Counted from the stretch's first letter, positions 21,241-32,201 are shown. The stretch: 64,000 nt of DNA from Macrosoma leucophasiata (GCA_036365455.1 JAWQUS010000026.1:16882001-16946000); one strand, 5' to 3'. The notes: generated by a model from the letters alone, not told the origin. Numbers and translations: made by a program.

Positions 21241-21710
21241 ATAATAACGTTGTATTTGGCAAAATGTATAGTTATTGCATTTTGTATTTTATACCACAGA
21301 AATAAACGATCTGCTGTCTCTCTTTTGGCTACAAATAAGGTGCAGCAACGGATGCATATTACAAGTTACAAGATTACAAATATTAAACATCTCAAACGAA
21401 CTTTATATTTGACTTATATTAGGTGTATCTGCATAATACATACATCACGTATTTTTAAACACTGACGTTAGAAAATCTTTTGTACTGCAAATGTTTGCTT
21501 TGTTCGCACAAATAGGAGCAAGTCTTAAGAGATACTTATTATTAAAAAAATAAAAATCCGACTTATGTAGTCATTTGAAAAGTGATTTTGAAACATTATT
21601 AGAGTAAGTGTATATGTATAGAATAAATAAATGAAATAAATGTAAATCAATAGTAGATACATGTCATATAGTACGTAGCTAACAACAATATTATCAGTAA
21701 AAATAAATAC

Positions 21711-21924
21711 CTGTTTCAAAAGCAGATCCGAATTGGGAGAGCAGCAAGTGACAAGATGTTTGGTGAGATGTAGGAAGGAGGCGAGCGTATCCGGCGTGAG
21801 GTGGTCGCGGGCGCATCGCTGCAGCATGTGCGAGATGACCAGGAACCCACGACACTGTAGGATGTGCTGTTGCACCGTACTGCACGATTCCACCAGCGAA
21901 CACACGAAACCTAGCAGCTTCGAA
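21711..21924 (-). CDS. rg: rg exon: [17 protein letters not shown] segment
   Basis: One base completes the Cys codon, and 71 codons follow, from [20 protein letters not shown] through [13 protein letters not shown] to DLLLKQ. The family shows LLGF.CELVE, VQQHM, RGFLVI.YMLQ and PLLKQ in this order, helices of the alpha-solenoid. This copy is notably Cys-rich (seven Cys in the exon, including LVTCCSPN). The acceptor is CACAG and the donor GTATTT. The last codon is complete, and the next exon opens with LLDHILF. Confidence 0.96.
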
Positions 21925-22159
21925 CTGTGGATGAGACGAAGGATCAAATTTTATTATTATTCGGTAGTATATAAGCAGAAATCGTGCTTATTGTAATTGT
22001 GCCGACAAAGTTATAAATACAACCCTTTTGAGTTAAATTTGTCTAAGAAAACTCTACTTTGTTGGTCAAAGAAGTTCAGAAAAAACCTCTATATTATTCG
22101 TTCTTTGAGTGCAATGTCAATCGAAAATTGGTGCTTGATTTACACCAAATACATGCTTA

Positions 22160-22305
22160 CCCCCTTATTCATAAACGTATTTTAGCGAAAGTGTTGCTAA
22201 TCTCTCCTTTGTCTTTTTCTATCCTGCACATTTGACAATGCAACTGACAAAGACAAAGCATTCTATAGCTAAAACGTATCTTAAGTACGTTTATGAATAA
22301 GGGGG
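22160..22305. mobile_element. MITE-2 with perfect inverted ends and TTA duplication
   Basis: The ends CCCCCTTATTCATAAACGTA and TACGTTTATGAATAAGGGGG are perfect inverse complements, with TTA on each side (22157-22159 and 22306-22308). A TTA/TAA 3-bp duplication is typical of PIF/Harbinger-type elements. 146 bp, no ORF. Confidence 0.8.
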
Positions 22306-22541
22306 TTAGTATATGCGCGATTTATATTCCGATGCCTTATATCCCCTTAATTTAAAAAATAGGTACTATTTTATTCCAAAAAGTACATGTGATCTTAGGT
22401 GGGTGTGGGAGGGTCAATCTAAAATCTCACCACGTATCACCAAGGGGGAGGAGGGAGGTCAGAGTATCGCTAAAAACATCACATAATAAATGAACGACCC
22501 CTAACATATACATCGAAGAAAAAACAAACACAATCTTAGCC

Positions 22542-22793
22542 TGGGTTGCATCACGACTTTCGTTAAAGTTATTGTAAAATTTCACATCCTTTTCTAACTT
22601 AAAGAAATCTGTTAAAGTTAGAGCAGGATGTGAAATGTTACAATAACTTTAAAACGTAAAAAACGTAACTTCACGCCTGTAATCCCCGAAGGGGTAGGCA
22701 GAGGCAAATGCATGCATTCAATCACACATGCAAACACCCACGACTCGCCGGTTACGTTAACTTTAACTTCATCAAAAGTCGTGGTGCAACACA
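22542..22793. mobile_element. MITE-1 copy interrupted by SINE-1
   Basis: Ends TGGGTTGCATCACGACTTT and AAAGTCGTGGTGCAACACA. The internal foldback is intact up to 22652; a 105-bp SINE-1 3' fragment then sits between two TAACTTTAA repeats. Confidence 0.8.
22653..22757 (-). mobile_element. SINE-1, 5'-truncated, inserted into MITE-1
   Basis: The minus strand reads the SINE-1 3' end (CACGACTCGCCGG region, GCATGCATTTG, CCTACCCCTTCGGGGATTAC, GGCGTGAAGTTACG). It is flanked by 9-bp TAACTTTAA (22644-22652 and 22758-22766), a target-site duplication. Confidence 0.8.
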
Positions 22794-22804
22794 GGCTTAG
22801 AGTT

Positions 22805-22890
22805 TTTGGCTTTTGTCTATAATAGGCTGCAGTCATCACTTAACATCAATGTGAGCTGCATGCTTGTTCGCCACCTTCCTAACATAAAAA
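22805..22890 (+). repeat. REP-1 fragment
   Basis: The tail portion only: TAGGCTGCAGTCATCACTTA, ATCAATGTGAGCTGCATGC, ending ACATAAAAAAAG. Confidence 0.7.
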
Positions 22891-22908
22891 AAGAGTTAAT
22901 TAGCCTGG

Positions 22909-23252
22909 GTTGCACCAAGATATTTGTTAAAATTAAAGTTATTGTAAAATTTCACATCCTTGTCTAACTTTAACAGATTTCTTTAAGTTGGAGAAGGATG
23001 TAAAGTTTTACAGTAACTTTAAATATCTTGGTGTATTTTATTTAAAGAAAAATGGAAAGAAAAATTTGACTTCAGGCGAGACTCGAACTCGCGGCCTACT
23101 GGGAATCTAGTCCAGCCGCTCTTCCAATTGAGCTACTGAAGTCCTGCCCGATTTGTCAAATCTTTCCTTCACATTTATTGCCTTGCTTTATGGTAGCAGT
23201 AGCGCCATCTATTGCCAACCATGCTAGTTAGGCAACCGATCTTGGTGTAACC
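22909..23252. mobile_element. MITE-1 copy interrupted by a complete SINE-2
   Basis: It starts TGGGTTGCACCAAGATATTT; the matching end CTTGGTGTAACCCAG is at 23241-23255, split from its foldback by a 205-bp insertion. The flanking ATCTTGGTG repeats define the insertion. Confidence 0.8.
23034..23238 (-). mobile_element. SINE-2, complete copy with 9-bp TSD and internal tRNA-like module
   Basis: A 205-bp insertion flanked by ATCTTGGTG (23025-23033 and 23239-23247). On the minus strand it runs CGGTTGCCTAACTAGCATGG, a leader of about 95 bp, then a tRNA-like fold with GACTTCA/TGAAGTC acceptor arms, AGTAGCTCAATTGG, anticodon-like GGACTAGATTCCC and GTTCGAGTCTCGCC, and an AT-rich tail ending TTTAAATAAAATA. 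The tRNA part lies inside, not at the 5' end. Confidence 0.8.
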
Positions 23253-24075
23253 CAGCCTTAGAGTTCTGTGTTTTAGTCCATTACAGAGAGGGTCCAGAAA
23301 TTATTAACTTTACAAATTTAATGTTACCATTATCAACGAAAAAATTGGCATATAGTTACGTTCTGATTACTAGAGTAAAAGTCATCCATTTGCGAAAATT
23401 ACAAAATTACTTGAAACTAGATTCAACCTTAAAAAAGCTGAATAGGTACATGCATAATGGAATTTCATTAACTATAGAGACTTGAGCGAAGTCGAAACGT
23501 TGGTCAGGCGATCTAAAACTTCACTATTGGTTGAACTCCAAGTACTCCAACCCAAACTAACTCCTCTATTTACAAATCACGGCCCCATTCAAATCTCATA
23601 CTTTACCCTACAAATTATAGTAACTACTTAAAGGATTGCTAAGGGTCTTACGTAAAGAGTATTCTCGGAGGGTTAAGGCCATAAACCGATAGCTATGCAC
23701 TCCTCAGATCTTATGTTTGCCTGGTAAGATTAGGGTAATCGATTCGAATTAGTTCGCCAATTTACAACGAAGGCGCTGCTGTTGGCCCAATAATAATATA
23801 TTTTATAATGTGGATGGATTTTAGTAAGCCCAGTATACGAGGAATAAATATTTGAAACGTATTACATTTACCAATCTGTTCCGGGACCTACGTGAACAAT
23901 GAACATATTACTATGCAAACTAGCTTTTACCCGCGGCATCACTTGCATTTTTATCGCTAGTAGTTTTTTTTACAAACGTGCTTCCAAGTGTAGAGCTATT
24001 TACCAACCTACAAATATTATCTACGCAAAAGCAAAACTCTCAATGAAGATTGTTTTTTTTTTGCAACGAAGGTGG

Positions 24076-24235
24076 CAAAAAACATCACATAGATGTTAAG
24101 TGATGACTGCAGCCTATAGACATCCACACAAAATGGTTTTTGTGTGGATGGTTTTTGTGTGGATGTCTATAGGCTCAAAGGTGCTCAAAATGCGGATGTG
24201 TTGTCCCCTAAGACCTAAGTTGTTATGTCTCTGTA
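24076..24235 (-). repeat. REP-1, rearranged copy
   Basis: It contains GATGTTAAGTGATGACTGCAG, then a local inverted and repeated GGTTTTTGTGTGGATG segment (24132-24165), then the rest of the element. This is an internally rearranged copy. Confidence 0.65.
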
Positions 24236-24240
24236 ATAAT

Positions 24241-24450
24241 AATAATTGACGACCCGGTTAGTCCAGCGGTGTGAAACGACCGTTTGATTCGAAGGGTCGC
24301 GGGTTCGATCCCCGCACCGGGACAAATGTTTGTATGACCTACAGATATTTGTTTCGGGTCTGGGTGTTTGTTGCGTGTTGTATGTGTACAACGGCACCCA
24401 CGACACAGGTTTATACCTACTGTGGGGCTGTGAGTGTAAGCGTATTTAAA
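24241..24450 (+). mobile_element. SINE-3, tRNA-derived
   Basis: Head: GACCCGGTTAGTCCAGCGG..GGGTCGCGGGTTCGATCCCC then CACCGGGAC, a tRNA-like fold with A and B boxes. It continues with ACAAATGTTTG, TTTGTTTCGGGTCTGGGTG and ends in an A run. The downstream body shows this is a SINE and not a tRNA gene. Confidence 0.75.
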
Positions 24451-24961
24451 AAAAAATAGTTATTGAGGGGCTATACATTACGACCATTAACAGTATGCTT
24501 GTCTACTACTTTCTTAAGAAAATCTGATCATGAATTCTGATAGAAAGAAAGAAGAAAGAAAATATTTTTATTTCGAAAAGATCATTACAGATACTTTCAA
24601 AACGTCAAAAAATCATAAATTACATAGAGGAAAAGCAAAAACATATATTACAAGTAAATTAAAATTAGAATTTCAAGAACTTAGTTTAAATATAATTATC
24701 ACAAAATTTTTCAATTCCTTCAATGATATACATGAAGAAAAAGATAAATACGACAAGTTCCGCAACACATAAATAATGGGGATGTTTTATTACCCTAATC
24801 TTACACAATAACACGGAAGGGATGATCAGTATCTGACAAGACGACAGTGCGAGCTTTGGTCCCGCATCTCCTTTGAACTGAGTACACGCGATATTTACTT
24901 GAGTTGCCGCAAGCGAATCTGTTTGCTTTGTTTGAATGCAATGATATTTTATAAGATACGT

Positions 24962-25200
24962 TATCAGAATCAGAATCAGAAACTCATTTATTCATTTAGG
25001 GTGGCAGGTACCTCTTATGACACGTCAAAAACAAACAAAATAAATTAAAGTGAATAACAATAGATATACATGTCAAACAAGATAAAAATATATGTAAAGT
25101 CAAAAATATCACTAAGATAAAACTAAATGTAATAAACTAATGTAAAAAGTATATCAGTAGAATGTCTCATTTCCCCTTTACAAACTGATAACTAAGAGTA
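24962..25200 (-). repeat. LINE 3'-UTR fragment, inverted
   Basis: It begins ATCAGAATCAGAATCAGAAAC and TCATTTATTCATTTAGGGTG and ends ATGTCTCATTTCCCCTTTAC, the inverse of the fragments at 4465 and 29036. Confidence 0.6.
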
Positions 25201-25363
25201 AAAAGAAAAGAAAAAGAGTCATTCTTTGTCATATATGTACATACTCGTATATTCGTATACTACGCTCAAAGCGTCTCTTTTGGCATTGTGTTATTACGAC
25301 TCCACTCCATTAGTGGACACTAATGGAGGGGAATGCTACCACTAGTGCAATCACAATATTGTA

Positions 25364-25735
25364 ATGGCAACCCATTATACGTCCCACTGCTGGGCACGAG
25401 TCTCTCCCCTTTTTGGGGGAGGCCTGGAGCTTGCTCTACCACGCTGCTCCAATGCGGGTTGGTGGAGATACGAGTTAGTGGCCCAACCGCTGTCGAATGT
25501 TTTCAAACCGCCCGTAAGGCCTCCGACAAGGTTTGACGACTGCTATCTATCGATAACAACCGGGACCAACGGCTATACGTCCTCTCCGAAGCTCCGAAAC
25601 ACGGAAACGCGCATTTTTAATTTGCCACTAGCCGCCACCCATCACACACCCGACCGCGCCCGTATCGCTTAACCGAGTAGATCGCTTCCGACCTACACCA
25701 GCCGCGGGGCCATGCGCGCTTCACACGTAATATTC
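25364..25735 (+). repeat. REP-2 dispersed repeat (CCCACTGCTGGGC)
   Basis: Starts ATGGCAACCCATTATACGTC, CCCACTGCTGGGCACGAG, then GGCCTCCGACAAGG, GACTGCTATCTATCGATA and CACCAGCCGCGGGGCCATGC. Copies: 30450-30810 inverted, 54895-55220 direct. No intact ORF. Confidence 0.7.
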
Positions 25736-25861
25736 TGACAAACAAAATATTGCTTGCCACTTCCATCCTAAACATTAAAAAAAATCTTAACTAGTTAAAG
25801 AATTGCCGGATTCAGAAGACAACGCCATTGAAATCTCGGCAGTTATATATGACTACAACTG

Positions 25862-26125
25862 CTTTTATGTAATGTAGTTGGCAAACCAGCATGCAGTTCA
25901 CATTGATGTGAAGTAATGACTGTAGCCTATAGTATATAGTAGTTACTCACACAAAAACCAGAAGCCAAAATGGGTTACCACCCTTGAGACTTTAGTTGTT
26001 ACGTCTCTGCGATAGTTATTACGGGGCCATACATTACCATATAACCAGAACACCATAGTACTGAACACTATCTACCATTTTGCGGCAGATAAATTAGGTA
26101 ATGCGATGGTGCCTACGCCCTCGAG
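25862..26125 (-). repeat. REP-1, near full length, inverted
   Basis: GCAAACCAGCATGCAGTTCA at one end; TTTGCGGCAGATAAATTAGG and GGTGCCTACGCCCTCGAGC at the other. Confidence 0.7.
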
Positions 26126-27074
26126 CTTCTACACCAATAAAAAAGTACCAACATAGCCGGTATACAGCCATTTTTACTTTTGTTGGAGGGTGCATACAAA
26201 TATAATATGTAGGTACTTTGTGCTTAAGTGTTACCTTAATTAATAAAATGTATTGATTGTATGTATGTATGAACACCACATAGATTCCAACGCAAATAAT
26301 TAATGATGGGCCTTCCCACTAAACGCTTGCTATAAATCCGTCCGACCAACCGTAACCCGACACCAGGCAATTAGGAGTTGTCAGGAGTTAGTTCATCCCG
26401 GCTATTAACCGCCCGTCTCGAGATGTACGCTAACTCCATCGGCGATTAGGACTCGACACAGAAACTGCATTTAGTCGGCTTACGTGACCGAAGCCACTCC
26501 GAATATTAATGAATGAGTCGGGAGTGAAACGGGAGTTCATATCTAAGCTCAATATAGTCGTGATTTAGTTCAGAAATTTTAAGGTAACTTAGTTTAAAGC
26601 GAACTAGTGCGATGCGAAGTTATTGCGAGGCGAGAACTTTATAAATTGAACTATGTAGGATTGTGAAATTCAGCAGATGTGCTCGGAAGTCTTCGAGGCA
26701 GTGTTGAAGGTCGTTCATAAAGTTTGCGATGAGATACGTTACACTATAGAATATAGTCTGAGCTACTCTATTTCCGGAAAGCTTAGTTGTGGATACCTTT
26801 ATTAACATACTTCACTGTTGATAAATAACATTAACATTTTGACTATGTAACACTTTCTATTTCTCATAAAAGTATGTACATTATACGAGTGTATAACCTA
26901 AAGAATTAACAGATATTTTTATTATTGTGTCTCATTTACGAATAGCAGTTTTAATTTATTTATATAATAGGTATACCCATGTCACCCACAGACAATTTAC
27001 CTGTATGTCTGAGGGTGACATGCATATGATTGGTGATATGCATAACTATATTAAGAAACCACCTTTATTTCTTA

Positions 27075-27345
27075 CTAGCTGACCCGGCATACTTCGTATT
27101 GCCTCGGAATGAAATAATGTGTCCAAAGGTTTGATTTAAACGGACTATTTGTATGGGAAAATGAAAATGTGGTTTTTACTATTTCCCTTCAATTGCTTCA
27201 TATTTTCTTACCTTTTAAACCTTTCCTGGACTTCCAAAAATCATTCAAAACCAAAATTAGCCAAATCGGTCCAGCCGTTCTCGAGTTTTAGCGAGACTAA
27301 CGAACAGCAATTGATTTTTATATTTATAGACTATTAATTAATTAG
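27075..27345 (-). repeat. Helitron-like element, inverted copy
   Basis: ACTAGCTGACCCGGCATACTTCG at the left and GGTCCAGCCGTTCTCGAG near the right: the inverse of the units at 747 and 47050. Confidence 0.55.
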
Positions 27346-27396
27346 CATAGTCATAAGTTTACAGGAAAGGGAAACCGGACTACTAAGAGAACATAC

Positions 27397-27539
27397 CATA
27401 ACATGGGGTCTCGCTTGGGATCGCCAGCGGGCGCATCGTGCGGCAGGTCCAGTTGCGCGAACAGCGGGAACAGCACTTGCACCCCGCCGATGGAATTCAA
27501 AGCGCTGTGGATTGAGTGCGTCACCACGGCTTTCACCTC
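27397..27539 (-). CDS. rg: rg exon: [22 protein letters not shown] segment
   Basis: It encodes [19 protein letters not shown], then [16 protein letters not shown] and a short non-conserved loop [12 protein letters not shown]. It ends after two bases of a Cys codon (TG|), which the next exon completes. The [21 protein letters not shown] core is one of the best conserved blocks of the neurobeachin alpha-solenoid. The acceptor is TACCAG and the donor GTATGT. The GDPKRDP loop corresponds to the variable loop before the conserved Cys in other members. Confidence 0.96.
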
Positions 27540-27714
27540 CTGGTAATAAAAAGATAAAATATTATTTTATTATAATAATGTATAAGAATTAATATATAAA
27601 AGAAAAACGACTATCAAAAGATTTTATTATTTAAATAAATCCTTTATTCTTCGTGTGTGCATCTTCACGAATGTGGAGCGCCAAAAATCCCGATGTAAGA
27701 AACTAAAGAGAAAA

Positions 27715-27840
27715 TGGAAAGGAAAAATTGACTTCAGGCAGGAATCGTTCCTGCGACATCAGGATAGCCAGTCCAGCCGCTTTAGCACTAAGCTACCGAA
27801 GTCCTTAACCTGAACGTCGAATTTTTCTTTCCTTTTCTAA
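27715..27840 (-). mobile_element. SINE-2-like copy, diverged
   Basis: Minus strand: GGACTTCGGTAGCTTAGTGC then GCGGCTGGACTGGCTATCC and CTGAAGTCAATTTTTCC. The same layout as 23034-23238, with changed A and B boxes. Confidence 0.65.
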
Positions 27841-28526
27841 TTTTAACCGATTTAGGGTTAAAATCAGTAAGGGAAAGAAAAAAGTAAAGTTTAGTTTCTA
27901 AATTCTTGCGAAAAATAAAAACTACAATCCCGGAGTAAATTCTTCGTCTTTTCTAATAAACATTAAAATTATATAGTAATAAAAGATGAAGAAAAATCTT
28001 ATTGTTTTTATAGGTAACGACATAATGTGTCTTTCGAAAACGCTCAACGAAATTATCGCCAAAGCTCTCACCCGGAGTGTAGACTACGCCTTGCAATGAC
28101 TTATCGTAAAACACAGGATCCATTAGCCTGTTATTTGGGACATAAAAATAACGGTTGAGCCTGCCGCATTGGCTAGATAAAGGAATGCCTTGAAATATTT
28201 AGCTATCTGACTTCATAAAACACGGCTGAAATAAAAGGAGACAAGCTCCTAGCTTCTCTTCCAAGCTTTCCACAAGCGAAAACTAATACTTTCTTCCTAA
28301 AGTATGGTGTAGAATTTTATAATAAAATTCCATCCGACATTGCGAAACTTACCGAGAGGAAGCTCAAAGCTTATATCAAACGCACACTATGTAAACACAC
28401 CTACCATAAACTCGATGACTATCATAAAGATAGAGATGCTTGCTGATAAAACTCTATATAAAGTAGAGTAGAGTAGAGTAGTAGATAATATAATATTTTA
28501 TCTATTGACACAACATTCATTGAGTT

Positions 28527-28846
28527 AACTGCCTCGGTAGCCTAGTGGTAGCAGGCCACTACTACTACGCTGAGGTCCTGGGTTCGATTCCCGGGTAGGG
28601 GGTTATCAGAGATAATGATGTAAAGTCCTTTATCTCTGGTTCTATTGGGATTTTTCCATTTTCTGGAAATTTCCCAGTACCTCGAAGTTTGGTAATGTGC
28701 CCGGAGATGTCAACAGGCTCGCCACTTGTTACATGGGCCAAAACGTAACCGGCGAATCGTGGGTGTTTGCATGTATGCTTGAATGCATGCATTTACCTCT
28801 GCCTACCCCTTCGGGGATTACAGGCGTGAAGTTACGTTACGTTACG
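28527..28846 (+). mobile_element. SINE-1, full length, with 11-bp TSD
   Basis: TTCATTGAGTT at 28516-28526 and 28847-28857 flanks the element. Head GCCTCGGTAGCCTAGTGG and GGTTCGATTCCC, body, then CTACCCCTTCGGGGATTACA, GGCGTGAA and a (GTTAC)n tail. This copy best defines the family boundaries. Confidence 0.9.
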
Positions 28847-29035
28847 TTCATTGAGTTCCTATGTATTCTGTTTGTATATTCATTTGATTATTGTACATTT
28901 TTAACAATGGAATTTAAAAGAGCCGACTGGTTTTTTCTTTAGGGGGTTTTTCTTAGTACCTACATAGTTTAGCCTTCAAAGGCTGCCAGAGAACGACAAA
29001 AAAATTTTTTTTTTGTTACACTCTTTCTTTTAAGT

Positions 29036-29260
29036 TTGTAGTAAAAGGGGAAATGAGTAATTCTTCTCATACAGTTACAGGTAATTCTTATATTATTTAG
29101 TGAGATTATTTTTTTTTAGTTTGTAAGTTAATTGACATGTGTATCTGTATAATTTTGCTTACTTGTTTTTTTAATACGTTCGTTCCATACATCGACGACA
29201 CAACGCAGCTTTGGTTCCTTAAGACACCCCAATGAATAAATGAATTACTGATTCTGACAT
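29036..29260 (+). repeat. LINE 3'-UTR fragment
   Basis: GTAAAAGGGGAAATGAGTAA at the start and ATGAATAAATGAATTACTGA, TTCTGAC at the end, parallel to 4465-4680. Confidence 0.5.
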
Positions 29261-30449
29261 AAAAATTTAGTCCTTAGAACCTTTTTACGTTAATTTGACA
29301 TTTGATAGACTGCGCCGCAAAAGCCAATACTCTTCTTAAGCTTCGCGAGAAAATGTCGTTTATACTTGCCGTACTTTATTGTTCAACTTGTCAGGTACTG
29401 AAGCGCCTTCTTGCAAAATTATTGCATGACAAGTTCTCGCGGAAAATTTAAAATAGGGACTTAGTATTTCGTAAAAATGTACATTTAATTGACACAGCGA
29501 TGGCTCTTTTATTCAAAGTGTTACATCCTATTCCTGCATATCTATATTTTGAAGAGGACTTCTTGCATATACCCATATACATAATATACCTACCTAAAGG
29601 TAATTGATTAATAGTACACTCCAATACGCAGATCAGTGGTATGTAACATTAAATATGTAAGTTTATGATGATGTGTTTGTAAAAACCATCATTATTGAAT
29701 TGAGAAAAGAATCGTTTCTTCTTACGCGTCATCTTATAAACAAATGAGACAAAAAATTGTACGCAGCTCTTAAATTGAGACATTATGGTGCGGGCCCCGG
29801 ACCGATTAAAACACGAAGAGATCTTCATACAAGAAATGCTCGTGCGGCTTGGTCCTTCCTTGGTGATTCCTTTCGGGCAGAATTGGAAAGAACTTTTTTA
29901 CTATCCCCATAATAGTTAAATTTTATGGGATCCCATGGGACTGGGATCACATTACCACAAAATCAATTAACTACGCCACTAGGACTAGGATAGTATAACG
30001 ACAAAGGAATTCGTATCCTCTTTTTGCTGAAGCAGTTGAAAAAATCCGTTACCGAAAATCAAGATATCTATGACCGCACTTATGACAAGGATAGCATAAG
30101 AACGAGAGAGCTATGTGAGAACGTGGGGAAGCGCTCTATCAGTTTGAATAGGGCGGTACGTATTGTGTATATATGTACCTACATACCTAAAAAAAGAACA
30201 GCCTGTCTCTGTCTACGAATGGGAGACGAATATAAAATTATTTTAGACTATTATAATTGTTTCTTTGTAGAAAATATATGGTTGGTATCTAGTTGACACA
30301 ATATATAGTAAAAAAAGTGTGGATCGATCCAATAATGGTAGAATAGAAAATATGGATGGAATATAATTATCAAATCAATAACGTATTAATATATAAGGAC
30401 GAAGAGTTTCAAGTCTCTATGGTCGTGCAATATTCACAGACCGTACACA

Positions 30450-30810
30450 AAGTAAAAGCGTGCATGGTCCCGCGGCTGGTGCAGCTTGCAAGCGATCTAG
30501 TCGTTTGTGCGATACGGGCGCGGTTGCGTGTGCGATGCGTGACCGCTAGTGGCAAATTAAAATGCGCGTTTCAGTGCTTTGGAGGGCACGATAAGCCTTC
30601 GGTCCCGGTTCCTATCGATAGATAGCAGTCGTAAAACCTTGTCGGAGGCCTTATATCGGTTTGAAAACATCTGACAGCGGGTTGGCCACTAACCCTTATC
30701 TCCACCAACCCGCTTTGGAGCAGCGTGGTGGAGTAAGCTCCAGGCCTCCTCCCAAGAAGGAGAGAGACTCGTGCCCAGCAGTGGGACATATCAAGGGTTG
30801 CCATTATTAT
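30450..30810 (-). repeat. REP-2, inverted
   Basis: It runs from GCATGGTCCCGCGGCTGG to GTGCCCAGCAGTGGGACATA; the inverse of 25364-25735. Confidence 0.7.
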
Positions 30811-31111
30811 TTAAATTACACAAAGTAAAGTTGTCGCTTCACTTTGACTCAGAGCCGAACTTTCAATATTTATTTTGTTACATCAGACGTGTCAAAATTC
30901 TAACTAGACTTTGGAGAGCATAACTGAGGTAGGTAGCGAATAAGTTAAGAAAAGTTGAAGGCGTGTGTGTGAATCTCGGACTCATTTGTGTGAAAAAGGA
31001 AATGGAACAATGGATCCTTTTCCTTTCTGAATGCAGAAGCAAAAAAGGTTAACAATCCGCAGAAACCGCATACACATTTTTATAAATTTATTTTGTAGAA
31101 GATGAAGAAAG

Positions 31112-31295
31112 CATGTCGATGTGTATGGCCCCGTAATAACTATCACAGAGTCATAACAGCTAAAGTCTCAGGGCTGACAACGCATCTACATTTTGACCTC
31201 TGGTCGTTGTGCGAGTGTCTATAGGCTGCAGGTATCACTTAACATCAATGTGAACTGCATGAGTGTCTGCCACGTTAATTACATTAAAAAAAACT
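31112..31295 (+). repeat. REP-1, 5'-truncated
   Basis: GTATGGCCCCGTAATAACTA, then TAGGCTGCAGGTATCACTTA, AACATCAATGTGAACTGCAT, ACATTAAAAAAAAC. Confidence 0.7.
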
Positions 31296-31471
31296 TTTTT
31301 GCAATTTCTGAGGTTGTATGCCTCAGAACCATACTTTGCATACAAAATATTAAAATATTACTTCTCACCTCACCACTCATACTTGCCTACGAAAAATAAA
31401 TGAAGAGACAAAATCGAATAGCGTCCCCATTCTTCACAAGGGCAGCATACCACGGATTAGCTTTCCGCTTG

Positions 31472-31557
31472 TGGGACTTCGGTAGCTTAGTGGTATGGCG
31501 GCTGGACTGGTTATCCTGAGGTCGCAGGTTCGATTTCTGCCCGAAGTCAAATTTTTC
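31472..31557 (+). mobile_element. SINE-2-like tRNA module joined to SINE-1
   Basis: GGGACTTCGGTAGCTTAGTGG, GGCGGCTGGACTGGTTATCC, GCAGGTTCGATTTCTGCCC, GAAGTCAAATTTTTC. The tRNA-like fold is good (GACTTCG/CGAAGTC arms) but it sits directly against an inverted SINE-1, so it reads as a repeat. Confidence 0.65.
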
Positions 31558-31809
31558 ATGCATGCATGCCTGCATTCAATCATACATGCAAACACCCACG
31601 ATTCGCCGGTTAGCCGGAACCTATTGACATCTCCGAGCACATTACCAAACTTCGAGGTAATGGGCAACTTCCAGAAAATGGTAAAATTCCAATAGAATTA
31701 GAGATAAAGGATTTTACACCGTTATCTCTAATATCCCCCGACCTGGGAATCGAACCCAGGACCCCAGCGTAGTAGTAGTGGCCTGCTACCACTAGGCTAC
31801 TGAGGCAGT
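31558..31809 (-). mobile_element. SINE-1, inverted, lacking its 3' tail
   Basis: It runs from ATTCAATCATACATGCAAAC to GCCTGCTACCACTAGGCTAC, TGAGGCAGTT. The CTCTGCCTACCCC tail is missing at the junction with the SINE-2-like module. Confidence 0.8.
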
Positions 31810-32060
31810 TAATAAAACCAGAGAATATGTAATAATACTACGTATAGAATGGACACTTCGACGTCCCGCCCGATTTCCCCGCCTCACCCAACCTCCTCCC
31901 CTCTTATGGGCGACGGTTGGTATTCTCTACGTGCTACGCACACAGGTGCACGTGTAAATACACGTCACTGATTGATATCTGTGTAAAAGAGACCAAATTA
32001 AGCGTTTGTATGGAATTTTGGCGGAGAGTCCGCGGTGTGATAAAACTAAAACTAGCTAAC

Positions 32061-32201
32061 CTGTAGCATGAGTGCATGCGGCGTATGCACGAAGTAGGAG
32101 ACATTCCCCTTGGGAGCCGACTGCAGACACAGCTGGCCGTCGGTCGCCACCGGGTTGTACATGAACACTATCGCCGAAGACAGCTTGCCGTCGTAAAGCA
32201 C
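32061..32201 (-). CDS. rg: rg exon: VLYDGKL..HALMLQ segment
   Basis: It encodes 47 codons, phase 0 at both ends, from [17 protein letters not shown] to [12 protein letters not shown]. Neurobeachins carry [21 protein letters not shown] and [15 protein letters not shown] at this position, where the LamG-like domain passes into the alpha-solenoid. The acceptor is CGCAG and the donor GTTAGC. It is isolated by an 18.5-kb intron upstream and a 4.5-kb intron downstream, both rich in repeats. Oppositely oriented copies of one dispersed repeat flank it. Confidence 0.97.

Larger units (their letters stand above)
18513..21710. other. rg intron with a local duplication and a Helitron-like element
   Basis: It holds a direct duplication (19931-20370 and about 20791-21240) and between them a Helitron-like copy at 20550-20725. 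The rest is AT-rich with no exon. Confidence 0.7.
21925..27396. other. rg intron with nested MITEs and SINEs
   Basis: It holds MITE-2 (22160-22305), two MITE-1 copies each hit by a different SINE (22542-22793, 22909-23252), a rearranged REP-1 (24076-24235), SINE-3 (24241-24450), a LINE 3'-UTR fragment inverted (24962-25200), REP-2 (25364-25735), REP-1 (25862-26125) and a Helitron-like copy (27075-27345). Between these is plain AT-rich intron. Confidence 0.75.
27540..32060. other. rg intron with SINEs and REPs
   Basis: It holds SINE-2-like (27715-27840), SINE-1 (28527-28846), a LINE 3'-UTR fragment (29036-29260), REP-2 inverted (30450-30810), REP-1 (31112-31295), SINE-2-like (31472-31557) and SINE-1 inverted (31558-31809). 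27841-28500 and 29270-30440 show no recognised element. Confidence 0.75.

Noticed and set aside
24530..24772. 80-codon Lys-rich plus-strand ORF
   Set aside because: Very AT-rich, low complexity, no homology or splice context.
31474..31548. Well-folding tRNA-like sequence
   Set aside because: It is part of the same SINE-2-like family and fused to a SINE-1; no evidence for a functional tRNA gene.
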